A stretch of DNA of 39,384 nucleotides, from assembly GCA_016282685.1 (NCBI GenBank), contig JAEELM010000023.1, forward strand, positions 1 through 39,384, written 5' to 3'. Shown piece after piece: positions 16,875-24,693 of this stretch; position 1 is the stretch's first letter; each line of letters opens with the position of its first letter. Both the position numbers and the translations under genes were made by a program. This DNA comes from Elusimicrobiaceae bacterium (GTDB lineage: Bacteria; Elusimicrobiota; Elusimicrobia; Elusimicrobiales; Elusimicrobiaceae). The notes beneath the pieces are model-generated. The model worked only from the letters and a program-made list of their open reading frames with translations, was not told the origin of the DNA and made no database searches.

Positions 16875-17819
16875 TTATTTAAACCAAGAAAATAATTTTT
16901 TCGTCATCTTCCATACGGTACTTTTGCGATTTGCCTGATGATGTTGTTGGGCTTGTTTCTCCCGCAGAGAAGACTCCGTTTGAGATTGCTTTGCTTCTGC
17001 CTCCTCAATAGCGGCAGATGTTTGGGCTGCCAACTGGCTTTGGGCTTGATCGGCCAATAATTTATTTTTTTCTAATATCAAGGCTACCGTGGCCGAAGAT
17101 GTATCCAAGCCATTATGTGCCAAACGGTTCTGCAAAGCGGCCGCCTGGGTACGGGCTTGTTCGTATAAGGTACGGTTTTTTTCCGCTAACGAACGAAACA
17201 AATACCCGGTTTGTTGCTGATAATCGACCCTGGCTTGTTCACGCTGTGCTTGCGTTTGTCGGGCCTGTTGCGTAAAATAACGCTGCGTATGTTTACGCTG
17301 ATTTAAGGCTTCAACCGCCGTGGAAGTAAATTGGCGGCCCGTTTGAATAATTCCACCCATAGAATGATTCCTCCTGAATGTAAAAAATAAAAACTTTCGT
17401 TTGGAAAAATTTTGATATTTTCCGCTAAATATTCCCCCCAAATGCACAATCAATTGCACGGCACCTGTATAATTCTGATCCACCCAATTAAAAAGAAGAT
17501 GATGACGGTTTAATTGATTAGCCAAATATAACTGCGCTGTACGGAAAAAAGTTTTAGGATATTTTTCCACCTCTTTTGTCGTCAACAACCAAATGCACCC
17601 TTGAGAAGTAATCCCCCCTACTGCAGCCGGTTGCTGACGAGGAACAAAGGTAAAACAATCTTGCGATTGCCGGACAAATTGTTCCAATAATCCTTGCACA
17701 GATTGTCCGGGAAAAGAAGCTTCCAATTCCGCACGGTCTGCACGTCGTATACGGTGGGAAATAAAAACGATATCGTCTTGTGTTACCTGACGTAAAAAGA
17801 GGCATTGAAAATTTTTCAT
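16875..17819 (-). CDS. Internal virion protein: gp13-like GNAT domain fused to a gp14-like coiled-coil protein
   Basis: A 314-residue protein from the ATG at 17819. A TTG five codons upstream would keep the frame but is less likely, and neither has a good SD. Residues 1-150 resemble the T7 gp13-type acetyltransferase-like fold: HRIRRADRAELEASFPG, AVGGI...CIWLLTT, KTFFRTAQLYLANQL, LLFNWVDQNYTGAVQLIVHLGGIF, FLFFTF. Residues 154-314 are a Q/A-rich coiled coil like the internal virion proteins that form the ejection channel of podoviruses. In related phages these are separate genes. Here one frame runs through both, but a strong internal start exists at 17360. The gene is divergent from the plus-strand gene at 17867. 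Confidence 0.75.
   Translation of the reverse strand: MKNFQCLFLRQVTQDDIVFISHRIRRADRAELEASFPGQSVQGLLEQFVRQSQDCFTFVPRQQPAAVGGITSQGCIWLLTTKEVEKYPKTFFRTAQLYLANQLNRHHLLFNWVDQNYTGAVQLIVHLGGIFSGKYQNFSKRKFLFFTFRRNHSMGGIIQTGRQFTSTAVEALNQRKHTQRYFTQQARQTQAQREQARVDYQQQTGYLFRSLAEKNRTLYEQARTQAAALQNRLAHNGLDTSSATVALILEKNKLLADQAQSQLAAQTSAAIEEAEAKQSQTESSLREKQAQQHHQANRKSTVWKMTKKLFSWFK
17358..17375 (-). promoter_or_regulatory. Internal ribosome site and in-frame start inside the fused virion gene
   Basis: AGGAGG (17370-17375) lies 9 bases before ATG (17358-17360) in the same frame as the surrounding gene. It would yield a separate 161-residue product beginning MGGIIQTGRQ. The SD itself encodes the two Arg that end the GNAT-like part. 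Confidence 0.7.
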
Positions 17820-17866
17820 CAGAATAAATTTCAAAAAGATACAATAAAGAAAAAGGAGAAAGAAAT

Positions 17867-18625
17867 ATGCTTTTATTACTACTGATTTTATTGGTTATCT
17901 TAACACTGACATTCCTATTTCTTTTTGGCGTGTTCAAATTGATTTTTTGGCTTGCTAAAAATAACCGCAATCTTTGGCCGCTCATTTTAGCCGGAGTGGG
18001 AACTTGTATGATAGCTGTTGTTGTGGTGGGAGGAGCTGTGTGGGTATATCACAAATCAACCGCCCCGTTTCGCCCTCTAATAGAGCGCCTGGCAAGCACC
18101 CCCTCTTGGCAAGAAGGAGAACGCTCCTATCATGACAATACTTTTCCCTTTTCAATTACAGTGTTTGACGGAATGGATTTTTCCGACTGGATACGGTTCC
18201 AACAAACCTATGTAAAAATTGGAATTGATACCAACTTCTTTAGGTCTTCCAAACAAGCGGCTCCTACTCATATTCCTACTCATATAATGAGCGCTTTAGT
18301 CCGTTTACCGCATACTCAAAATACGGACCGACCGTTTGAGTTCTGGGAGACATTGCAATCGCAGAATATGCCATCCGGGAAAATAGAGGTTTTTGAAAAG
18401 CGGGAAACAACTATCAATAATTTACCGTCTTACTGGGTTAAGATGATTATTTATACCAGCAACAGCGGACAAATGCTGTCGACTGAAATACCGGTTTGGA
18501 TAGCCGGCATAGCAGATCCCGAAAATAAGGTTATTTATTATGTAATAGCTGCGCAATTCGGGCCGGAAGATAAAACTGAGCAAATTACAACCATGTTAGA
18601 AAGTTTCCGCTTAATCCATCCGTAG
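17867..18625 (+). CDS. Membrane-anchored protein of unknown function, moron-like
   Basis: A 252-residue protein on the opposite strand to the late operon. Residues 1-27 and about 38-62 are strongly hydrophobic (two membrane segments), then a 190-residue soluble domain with the pattern FPFSITVFDGMDF ... EVFEKRETTINNLPSYWVKM ... VIYYVIAAQFGPEDKTEQITTMLESFRLI. The ending resembles PsbP/DcrB-like domains, in which the last helix and an SF motif follow a long sheet. That likeness is weak. AAAGGAGA precedes the ATG and TACAAT at 17840 may be a -10 box. A terminator follows. Own signals, opposite strand and no virion role suggest a gene expressed in the lysogen. Confidence 0.8.
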   Translation: MLLLLLILLVILTLTFLFLFGVFKLIFWLAKNNRNLWPLILAGVGTCMIAVVVVGGAVWVYHKSTAPFRPLIERLASTPSWQEGERSYHDNTFPFSITVFDGMDFSDWIRFQQTYVKIGIDTNFFRSSKQAAPTHIPTHIMSALVRLPHTQNTDRPFEFWETLQSQNMPSGKIEVFEKRETTINNLPSYWVKMIIYTSNSGQMLSTEIPVWIAGIADPENKVIYYVIAAQFGPEDKTEQITTMLESFRLIHP

Positions 18626-18652
18626 TATTTCCACATCTTTAGGTTGGATGCA

Positions 18653-18682
18653 CCGGGCTTACAAAGTAAGCCCGGTCTTTTG
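18653..18682 (+). terminator. Terminator of the plus-strand membrane protein gene
   Basis: Perfect 10-bp stem CCGGGCTTAC / GTAAGCCCGG with an AAA loop, followed by TCTTTTGTTAT. It ends just beside the stop codon of the convergent tail gene. Confidence 0.85.
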
Positions 18683-21289
18683 TTATACAATCCGGCTGAT
18701 ACACGCTAATAATGTAACCGGAAAAGGTTCCTCTTGTTTGAAAATAACAGAAGGGAAATACTCGTGCCGTCCGCCAAGCACACAGTGTACATCTCGCGTT
18801 TGTAAAGGAATCGGCTCTATTAAATTTTGTAAATTCAAACGTTCCCAATAAGTTTGATTTCCGTCGAAAGAGCCGATACTTCCTCCGCGGCTGTCTATCA
18901 ATTTTACGGTAACGGCTACAATGCGCTTTTTCTGGTCCAATATAGTTCCGTTAGAGCGATAAAAAGAAGCGGGAAGTGTTTGCAAAATAGCGGAATATCC
19001 CAATCCTACATGCACACAAGAGGAAGGTTGTGGCAACAGCAACTTTCCTTGTTGTACACGTAAACCGCGCACAAAATTTCCATCCGCCAAAACGCAAACT
19101 TCCTTACCTTCTAAATAATTCAAGTTTTCTATTTTATTAAAAGCAGTTTCTTTGCGGACAGAGGTAGTGGCATCCATAAAAATTTGATCTTGGGGCCGAC
19201 GACTTTCCAAACGCTTAGCAAACATTTCAATGTAGTAAACCCCAGCTCTTTCCACCACACACCACAGGGCATCTTGCCCGTCTTGAGACACTGCACATAT
19301 ACTCCGGAATTTTCCCTGCGTCGTATGATGTGCCCAAGCACAAATTCCCTGTTCGGGTACGTACGTTAACGATAACAAGACCCCATCTTTTCGCACACAC
19401 CATACTAAATGATCCGGCTCTTGCTGGAAGGCAATTTCCGTGATGGTGTGATTAAAAAACAAATGGCGCGCCCGCAACGTAACATCCGCACTGGCATAAG
19501 AAGCCGAATTATAATCGTAATAGAAATTACGCACCGCACTGCCGTGCGCTGACACAAAGAGTGCTTTATTCCCCGTCATTAATGGAGCCGCTGTTGAAGA
19601 GCCATATTCGCTTTGTTGTTCCAATTGCATATTGTAAGGCGTAAAAGCCCCATTAGACGTTAATGTCCATTCACTTCCGGCTGTAAAAATGAGTAACCGA
19701 TTGGCCACTAATACCGAGCGGATTTCATTTAATTTTTTCCCGGATAGATTGATACTGATAGCATCCGTATCTTTCAAGGAAAAACGAGCATGTCCAAAAT
19801 CTGTATAAGCTGCCGTTTTAGAAAACCACAGAGTTTGCGGTTCGGCATTGGTACCAGCAAAGCCCAAACGGTCTTGGAAGAAAAAGACACAACGCGGATA
19901 TCCCGCTAACGGACTAAAAGAGCCTTCACTCCATTTTTCTGTCCAATCTTCACTGGCAAAGGCACGTTCTACTTCTACCACTAATTTACGTGTATTCACG
20001 AATTGCGTTACTTTGACAATTGCCTCCTGTACAAAACAATCGGCTTGCAACTCATAGCCGGCTTCACCGGTAATTTGATTGCTGCGTACACGAACGTAAT
20101 ACAAATTTTCGTCGTCGTTTAAATCCCCAGGAACCGTGAAATTCTCATCTCCTTCCTGACGGGATAATACTTTTACCGTTTTCCAAGAAGTGCCCAAATC
20201 TTTCGAAACTTCTACAATCAATTGCCCCGTCCATACGCCGCTGGTTCGCAAGGTCCATGCACTGCCGGTTTGAATAGAGGATGAATTTGTTTCATACCCC
20301 AACACACCGCTGGCATATTGTGCATCTACAGTATGTTGCAACAAAAAGAGTCCTCCCACGTGAGAGGGAGTAAAATAATCCCAATCGCTGGCAAGTTCAT
20401 AGCGCAATTCGCCTTGTGCAATTTCTTCTCCCTGGTTATATCCTCCGCTTAACGCTTGTGTAACCGTCAGCACAGGGTCTTCATCCAAACGGTCCATGTA
20501 GGCCAATTTAAATTCTGTTCCGTTCCAATCTCCTCCAGTGCTGGCAGGAGAAGTGATTTTAATTACCCCTCCTAAATTGTAAGCCGTAAATCCTTGGGAG
20601 GCATAATGCTGATTAAATGCCGTAACAATCTGCGCCACATCCAATCCATAATTTGCCGCCGCATAAAACCATTCATTATTGAAAAACGCCCACATCACAT
20701 ACTGCGGATATGAAACAGGTTGCAACGAAAGAGTTGCTCTGACGCCGTCGGTTACAACGCTATCTTGCGTTTGGTAAATACGTAAATGGTGGGTTGGATC
20801 ATTGTTAGAAAGTTGAAAAGGGCCATACGCCAATGGCACCGGTTCAAATGTAAAAACCCCGGCTTCTTTACGTATCAACCGATAAGGAGGATGGTGGGGA
20901 TGCGTAAAATAGAGTATGTGGTTATGCTGCGTGTAATTCAGTTGGGGAATTTCATCTTCTTGATACGGAGTCTCACATTCATAAATACTCCCTTGTGCAG
21001 TTAATACCCGTCCTCCCGAAGAAAAGAAACGAAGATAATGACTCCCGGCTTCCACTACATAAGATTCATTTTCTCCAATTACAAAGGAGAATAAACGACA
21101 AGACCCACCGGTTTTACTGGTTCCCTGTAAAATAGTTCCCGGTCGATTGGAAACACCCCCTTGCGCATGAATAAACATATTTTCCGCCGTTTGCAAACAG
21201 GTGGTATAATCAGCCGCATCCACACGTGCATAAAGAGACGGGCTAATCTCTCCCCCACTCCAAGAAGGTTGTAAATGATGCAATACCAT
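18683..21289 (-). CDS. Tail tubular protein B-like (nozzle) protein
   Basis: An 868-residue protein typical of podovirus tails. The N-terminus (MVLHHLQPSWSGGEISPSLYARVDAADY...ENMFIHAQGGVSNRPGT) is the usual start of this family. Other family-like blocks are GYPRCVFFFQDRLGFAGTNAEPQTLWFSKT near residue 455 and LSGKKLNEIRSVLVANRLLIFTAGSEWTL near residue 505. These proteins, related to T7 gp12, form the nozzle of the short tail. The ATG shares one base with the stop of the upstream adaptor gene (TAATG). It is followed by the convergent plus-strand gene, so the late transcript must read through an antisense gene to reach the next tail genes. Confidence 0.85.
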   Translation of the reverse strand: MVLHHLQPSWSGGEISPSLYARVDAADYTTCLQTAENMFIHAQGGVSNRPGTILQGTSKTGGSCRLFSFVIGENESYVVEAGSHYLRFFSSGGRVLTAQGSIYECETPYQEDEIPQLNYTQHNHILYFTHPHHPPYRLIRKEAGVFTFEPVPLAYGPFQLSNNDPTHHLRIYQTQDSVVTDGVRATLSLQPVSYPQYVMWAFFNNEWFYAAANYGLDVAQIVTAFNQHYASQGFTAYNLGGVIKITSPASTGGDWNGTEFKLAYMDRLDEDPVLTVTQALSGGYNQGEEIAQGELRYELASDWDYFTPSHVGGLFLLQHTVDAQYASGVLGYETNSSSIQTGSAWTLRTSGVWTGQLIVEVSKDLGTSWKTVKVLSRQEGDENFTVPGDLNDDENLYYVRVRSNQITGEAGYELQADCFVQEAIVKVTQFVNTRKLVVEVERAFASEDWTEKWSEGSFSPLAGYPRCVFFFQDRLGFAGTNAEPQTLWFSKTAAYTDFGHARFSLKDTDAISINLSGKKLNEIRSVLVANRLLIFTAGSEWTLTSNGAFTPYNMQLEQQSEYGSSTAAPLMTGNKALFVSAHGSAVRNFYYDYNSASYASADVTLRARHLFFNHTITEIAFQQEPDHLVWCVRKDGVLLSLTYVPEQGICAWAHHTTQGKFRSICAVSQDGQDALWCVVERAGVYYIEMFAKRLESRRPQDQIFMDATTSVRKETAFNKIENLNYLEGKEVCVLADGNFVRGLRVQQGKLLLPQPSSCVHVGLGYSAILQTLPASFYRSNGTILDQKKRIVAVTVKLIDSRGGSIGSFDGNQTYWERLNLQNLIEPIPLQTRDVHCVLGGRHEYFPSVIFKQEEPFPVTLLACISRIV

Positions 21290-21867
21290 TAGCGCACCTC
21301 ACTAAAACAATCGACCGAATTGGCCAATTGAAAATTTTCAGTCATATTGCTTCGGCGAGCTTCATCTAAACTAAACGTATATTTTTGAAAAATCTGCTCC
21401 GCCAAGGCACTGTCCCCGGTTAAAGTAATGGCTAAATCTTGGGCCAAGGCCAATGCAAAAGCCTTAACGAACGAACCATCAAATTGTGTTTCATCCGCTA
21501 CGCGCCGGGTATAATAAACCCACACATCAGCAGCTTTTACTGCCAAAACTCTTCCCGCAACCTGTGTATCATAACGTTCATGAAAACACAAAGGATGTTG
21601 ACCAGGGACAAATACCTCCCGGATAAACAGCGCATTAGCCGGATAATGGTACAAAAACTCCCCATTTGGCTGATCATAACGCGCCAATTTCAGTTTTTCT
21701 TTAGTGCCGGCAAAGCCCCAATTATGCGCCCGGAGGACTTCATCACGCACCGGTTCATAAAGCAAACTAATCCGTTTTGCCCTTTCATCTGCCTGATTCA
21801 AAGAAGATATAGGACCTTGTCCTAAATGTGCTAATGCTATATTACATATATTTATTTTTGATATCAT
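21289..21867 (-). CDS. Tail tubular protein A-like (head-tail adaptor) protein
   Basis: A 192-residue protein with the start MISKINICNIALAHLGQGPISSLNQADERAKRISLLYEPVRDEVLRAHNWGFA split over the first 53 residues, as in podovirus adaptor proteins related to T7 gp11. It joins the portal to the tail nozzle. GGAG lies 7 bases before the ATG at 21867. An ATG four codons upstream lacks this spacing. It overlaps the nozzle gene by one base. Upstream is a long AT-rich region that probably carries its leader. Confidence 0.82.
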   Translation of the reverse strand: MISKINICNIALAHLGQGPISSLNQADERAKRISLLYEPVRDEVLRAHNWGFAGTKEKLKLARYDQPNGEFLYHYPANALFIREVFVPGQHPLCFHERYDTQVAGRVLAVKAADVWVYYTRRVADETQFDGSFVKAFALALAQDLAITLTGDSALAEQIFQKYTFSLDEARRSNMTENFQLANSVDCFSEVR

Positions 21868-21879
21868 TTTATACTCCAT

Positions 21880-22290
21880 TTTTATTTATATTTATTTTTT
21901 AAGTATATTTTTAATAAAAAATAACATATATTTTTATTGTTATTTTTATTTTTGATTATTTTTTAAGCATTTTTATTTTTATATATATTTTTACATTAAA
22001 TAGAATACATATAAAAACAGAATAAAGACATTTTGGAACTATCCAATTTAACCAGCAAAGAAAAATATATAAAAATACTTATTTTTTAAGTGTTTTTATA
22101 TTTTTTACGACGATATTTTATTTTGATTGAAATTTATCCATTAAATCAGTTTTTATAAGGGGCAAAAGGTAGGATTTAGAGGCCGTTTTTTTCAAAAATA
22201 CCATTTAAAACGATTTTTTCTCTGTCCCCGGATAGAATTTATGAACCAAACCCTTGAAAAGGTCTGTATTTTCCCTTTTTCTATAAGAGT
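21880..22290. repeat. Extremely AT-rich non-coding tract with three direct repeats
   Basis: About 400 bp with no credible gene between the cement protein and the tail adaptor. The 12-mer TTATTTTTTAAG occurs exactly at 21892, 21956 and 22079, each followed by a similar T-rich stretch. It breaks the otherwise compact head-tail gene order and could be a leader, promoter or protein-binding region. Confidence 0.7.
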
Positions 22291-22311
22291 AAGGGCCCAA
22301 AAAGGGCCCTT
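22291..22311 (-). terminator. GC-rich hairpin after the capsid cement gene
   Basis: Perfect 8-bp stem AAGGGCCC / GGGCCCTT with a 5-base loop, 8 bp after the stop codon at 22319. There is no clear T run on the minus strand, so it may protect or attenuate the transcript rather than stop it fully. Confidence 0.5.
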
Positions 22312-22318
22312 TACCCTT

Positions 22319-22702
22319 TTATTTCTGTTCTACCCCATCTGTTAAGAAACAGGTAATTTTTCCGCCGCTTACGTTTGATACGGTGTAATAGGCACGCACA
22401 TAACGTTTTACTCCTTGTGGCATGGGCACGGCACAAAGGATTTGCCCAGCCGTTCCCAATAAAGAAGCCCCAAACGTAGCGCCGGCCAATTCTACGGGAT
22501 TGGTAAAAGCGGAAGTATCCGCCGTTTGCAACGCCACCTTTACGCTTCCGTCACCTGTAAAAGCAGCCGCTACTTGAGCCACAAAATACAAACTGCCGGG
22601 GGCCACATTTCCAGGTGCGGTCAAATCCATTACCTGAGTGGAAGGGCCTGTTGCACTAATGGCCTGTGCGTCTGACAAAATAGCATTTTCATCTAACAAC
22701 AT
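22319..22702 (-). CDS. Bbp16-like capsid cement protein
   Basis: A 127-residue protein starting MLLDENAILSDAQAISATGPSTQVMDL, the characteristic start of Bbp16-family proteins of BPP-1-like podoviruses. They trimerise on the outside of the capsid and strengthen it. The rest is predicted beta (PGSLYFVAQVAAAFTGDGSVKVALQTA; RYVRAYYTVSNVSGGKITCFL). An AGGAGG site precedes the ATG. It lies 9 bp after the major capsid gene, which fits its role and the high dose needed. Confidence 0.85.
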   Translation of the reverse strand: MLLDENAILSDAQAISATGPSTQVMDLTAPGNVAPGSLYFVAQVAAAFTGDGSVKVALQTADTSAFTNPVELAGATFGASLLGTAGQILCAVPMPQGVKRYVRAYYTVSNVSGGKITCFLTDGVEQK

Positions 22703-22711
22703 TTAATCCTC

Positions 22712-23689
22712 CTATTGCACGACATCTTCTGTATCCGTGATAGCATCACAAATATGGACCGGAATTTCGTTAAACGTCATCAACGGGCGAGACGTAATTT
22801 GGTCCGGGGTATATTGAATATTGGTGCGGTTGCTGGTCAATTTACGCAAAGCCGCTTTAACGGTACGATTCATATACCAGACGGGTTTTCCCATAGACAG
22901 ACTTTGAATGCGTTCTTCCAAATCACACATTTTATCAATCAAATCCGACGGGATATTCGTGACATCAATGTTACAGATACGTCCGGCAAAGCGCCAGTCT
23001 TGGACTGCCAAACCCAATTTCCATTCAAAGTATTCTTTATAAGCCGGATATTCTTTTCCGTCATTATCCACATGGGTTACCAACCCGTAATCCACCCGTT
23101 GGATACCCGCTTTGGAACCTTTTGGGAAAAAGGTAAATACTTTGTCTTGATCCCACACGACCAAATAAATGGACGAGTTTTGTCCATTGGTAGTTCCCCC
23201 CGCATTGATTACATTGCGGGAACTCTCTGCACCGAAAAGTTCATTATAACGTTCGGCCAAACCGGTAAAACGTTCCGGATTTACGCCACAATCTCCGTAA
23301 ATCAGGTTGGATGCCATCGTATTAGACATCCCCGCAATAATCGCGCGGGATTGGCCGGTGCGAACCGCATCTACGTGTCCTCCTTTCTCGGCCACAAGTT
23401 TGTCCACCACACTATAAGCAGATAAGGTGCCGTACGATTCTACCACTACCTTAGTAGTGGCTTTGGCGGGATCAATCCCTTTATAGGCACGGCGCCAGGT
23501 CCCTTCGGGGATACCGGTCCGAACAGCATATTCGTGCCCACTATCCAGCGAACTTTCCTGCACCAATGCATCCCCAATGATGTCGTTGGACTGGCTCAAT
23601 ACTTCCGCAATGGCCAATTCTTGGCCAGACGGATCGAATTGTTTTGCATAATCCACTAAACTATATTGTTTGTCTGCAATAATTGACAT
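22712..23689 (-). CDS. Major capsid protein
   Basis: A 325-residue protein of the HK97-fold capsid type used by BPP-1-like podoviruses. Diagnostic blocks are NTMASNLIYGDCGVNPERFTGLAERYN (about residues 125-150), SSIYLVVWDQDKVFTFFPKGSKAG (about 172-195) and the alternation YKEYFEWKLGLAVQDWRFAGRICNID (about 218-243). It follows the scaffold gene after 1 bp and precedes the cement gene, which is the normal order. No separate protease gene is seen, and the protein lacks an obvious long delta domain. Confidence 0.9.
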   Translation of the reverse strand: MSIIADKQYSLVDYAKQFDPSGQELAIAEVLSQSNDIIGDALVQESSLDSGHEYAVRTGIPEGTWRRAYKGIDPAKATTKVVVESYGTLSAYSVVDKLVAEKGGHVDAVRTGQSRAIIAGMSNTMASNLIYGDCGVNPERFTGLAERYNELFGAESSRNVINAGGTTNGQNSSIYLVVWDQDKVFTFFPKGSKAGIQRVDYGLVTHVDNDGKEYPAYKEYFEWKLGLAVQDWRFAGRICNIDVTNIPSDLIDKMCDLEERIQSLSMGKPVWYMNRTVKAALRKLTSNRTNIQYTPDQITSRPLMTFNEIPVHICDAITDTEDVVQ

Positions 23690-23690
23690 T

Positions 23691-24236
23691 TCATTCTCCT
23701 TTGGTTACATTTCCGTACAATGCTTCGGTGAAAGTTTTGTCCGTCGATACAGAGGGTATTCCTCCTGACGATACATCTTCACTGATGCGCTTGCCGATCT
23801 CGTTAAAGGTACGGACAATAACGGGATGGTTTCCAAGACCCGTAGTTTCCAACAATGTGCGTAATTCCGGGCCGCCAAATGTATCGGCCGCACGCACCGC
23901 CAGCGAAACTTCTTCCTCCCATTTAGGGCCGTAAAACGTTTGAATTTCTTGTGCCCATTGCGTCTGCTGTTGTTGTGCTGCCTGCATTTGTCTCTCTGCA
24001 GATTGCCGTGAAAAACGGCTTTCCAAATCTACCAACTGTTGAATTTGCGGATTGGAAAGTTGAAGCTTTTGCGCCAATTGCATAAACGCTTCTTTTGCCT
24101 CTTCCGGGACAGTTAAATCATCCGGCCAAGCGACCTGTTTTTCTTCAACGGAAGCGGCTACAACCGGTTGCTCTTCCGCAACTTTTTCGGGAACCGACGG
24201 AACGGAAGAATCCGCAGGGATATTTTCTTGTTTCAT
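23691..24236 (-). CDS. Probable capsid scaffolding protein
   Basis: A 181-residue acidic, Q-rich, mostly helical protein directly before the major capsid gene. Residues 1-40 are disordered (Pro, Val and Glu rich). Residues 45-115 form a probable coiled coil (EAFMQLAQKLQLSNPQIQQLVDLESRFSRQSAERQMQAAQQQQTQ). The C-terminal part contains FYGPKWEEEVSLAVRAADTFGGPELRTLLETTGLGNHPVIVRTFNEIGKRI, a block often found in phage scaffold proteins. It overlaps the upstream gene as ATGA and ends 1 bp before the capsid ATG. No protease motif is seen. Confidence 0.78.
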   Translation of the reverse strand: MKQENIPADSSVPSVPEKVAEEQPVVAASVEEKQVAWPDDLTVPEEAKEAFMQLAQKLQLSNPQIQQLVDLESRFSRQSAERQMQAAQQQQTQWAQEIQTFYGPKWEEEVSLAVRAADTFGGPELRTLLETTGLGNHPVIVRTFNEIGKRISEDVSSGGIPSVSTDKTFTEALYGNVTKGE

Positions 24237-24547
24237 AAATTCTCCTCCATAAGGGGTTCGTCTTGGCGGTCAATCTCTGCTTGCGCAGTTTTTACTTCCG
24301 CCAAATACTCTGCCCGCATACGGGCATACACACCGGGCGAAGCTTCCTCCAAGGCAGTTAACAAAAACAGGCCAATGCTTTTTTGTCCGCAATGAAACGC
24401 CGTAGAAAAAGCATCCCCGGGTACAAAACCGTGCTGACCGATTTGAGCACTTTGCAACACGCGGTACAAAACGCGCCGGCCTTCCACGGTGGATAAAACC
24501 GTTTGCAAATCACAAACGTTTCTTTTTTGTAAGATTTTTTCTTTCAT
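24233..24547 (-). CDS. Bbp19-like phage structural protein
   Basis: A 104-residue protein matching the short Bbp19 domain of BPP-1-like phages: VLSTVEGRRVLYRVLQSAQI, then FHCGQKSIGLFLLTALEEASPGVYARMRAEYL. It lies between portal and scaffold, where this family is usually found. Its exact job is not known to me. The ATG has no SD. Instead a perfect 11-bp hairpin sits 9 bp upstream. The stop overlaps the scaffold start. Confidence 0.8.
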   Translation of the reverse strand: MKEKILQKRNVCDLQTVLSTVEGRRVLYRVLQSAQIGQHGFVPGDAFSTAFHCGQKSIGLFLLTALEEASPGVYARMRAEYLAEVKTAQAEIDRQDEPLMEENL

Positions 24548-24555
24548 AACTGGGG

Positions 24556-24690
24556 CGGGAAAGAAAACTCCGGAAAGTTTCTTTCCCGTCGGGATTCTGT
24601 TCGTTACTTTTAGACACGAATCCGCAAATCTGCTTCTCTTGCTTTAACAAAGCAAGTATTTATGGAATCGGTGAAAGATAAGCTCACCGA
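24556..24690 (-). promoter_or_regulatory. Structured intergenic region between portal and Bbp19-like gene
   Basis: Three perfect hairpins in 135 bases: TCGGTGA/TCACCGA (24668-24690), CTTGCTTT/AAAGCAAG (24638-24656) and CGGGAAAGAAA/TTTCTTTCCCG (24556-24588). None has a T run on the minus strand. They may be RNA processing or stability sites that set the ratio of portal to the more abundant head proteins. Confidence 0.55.
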
Positions 24691-24693
24691 GGT

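Noticed and set aside
22715-23425. Long open frame (236 codons) antisense to the major capsid gene
   Set aside because: It is the mirror of a strongly supported capsid gene, has no ribosome site, and its product has no recognisable domain.
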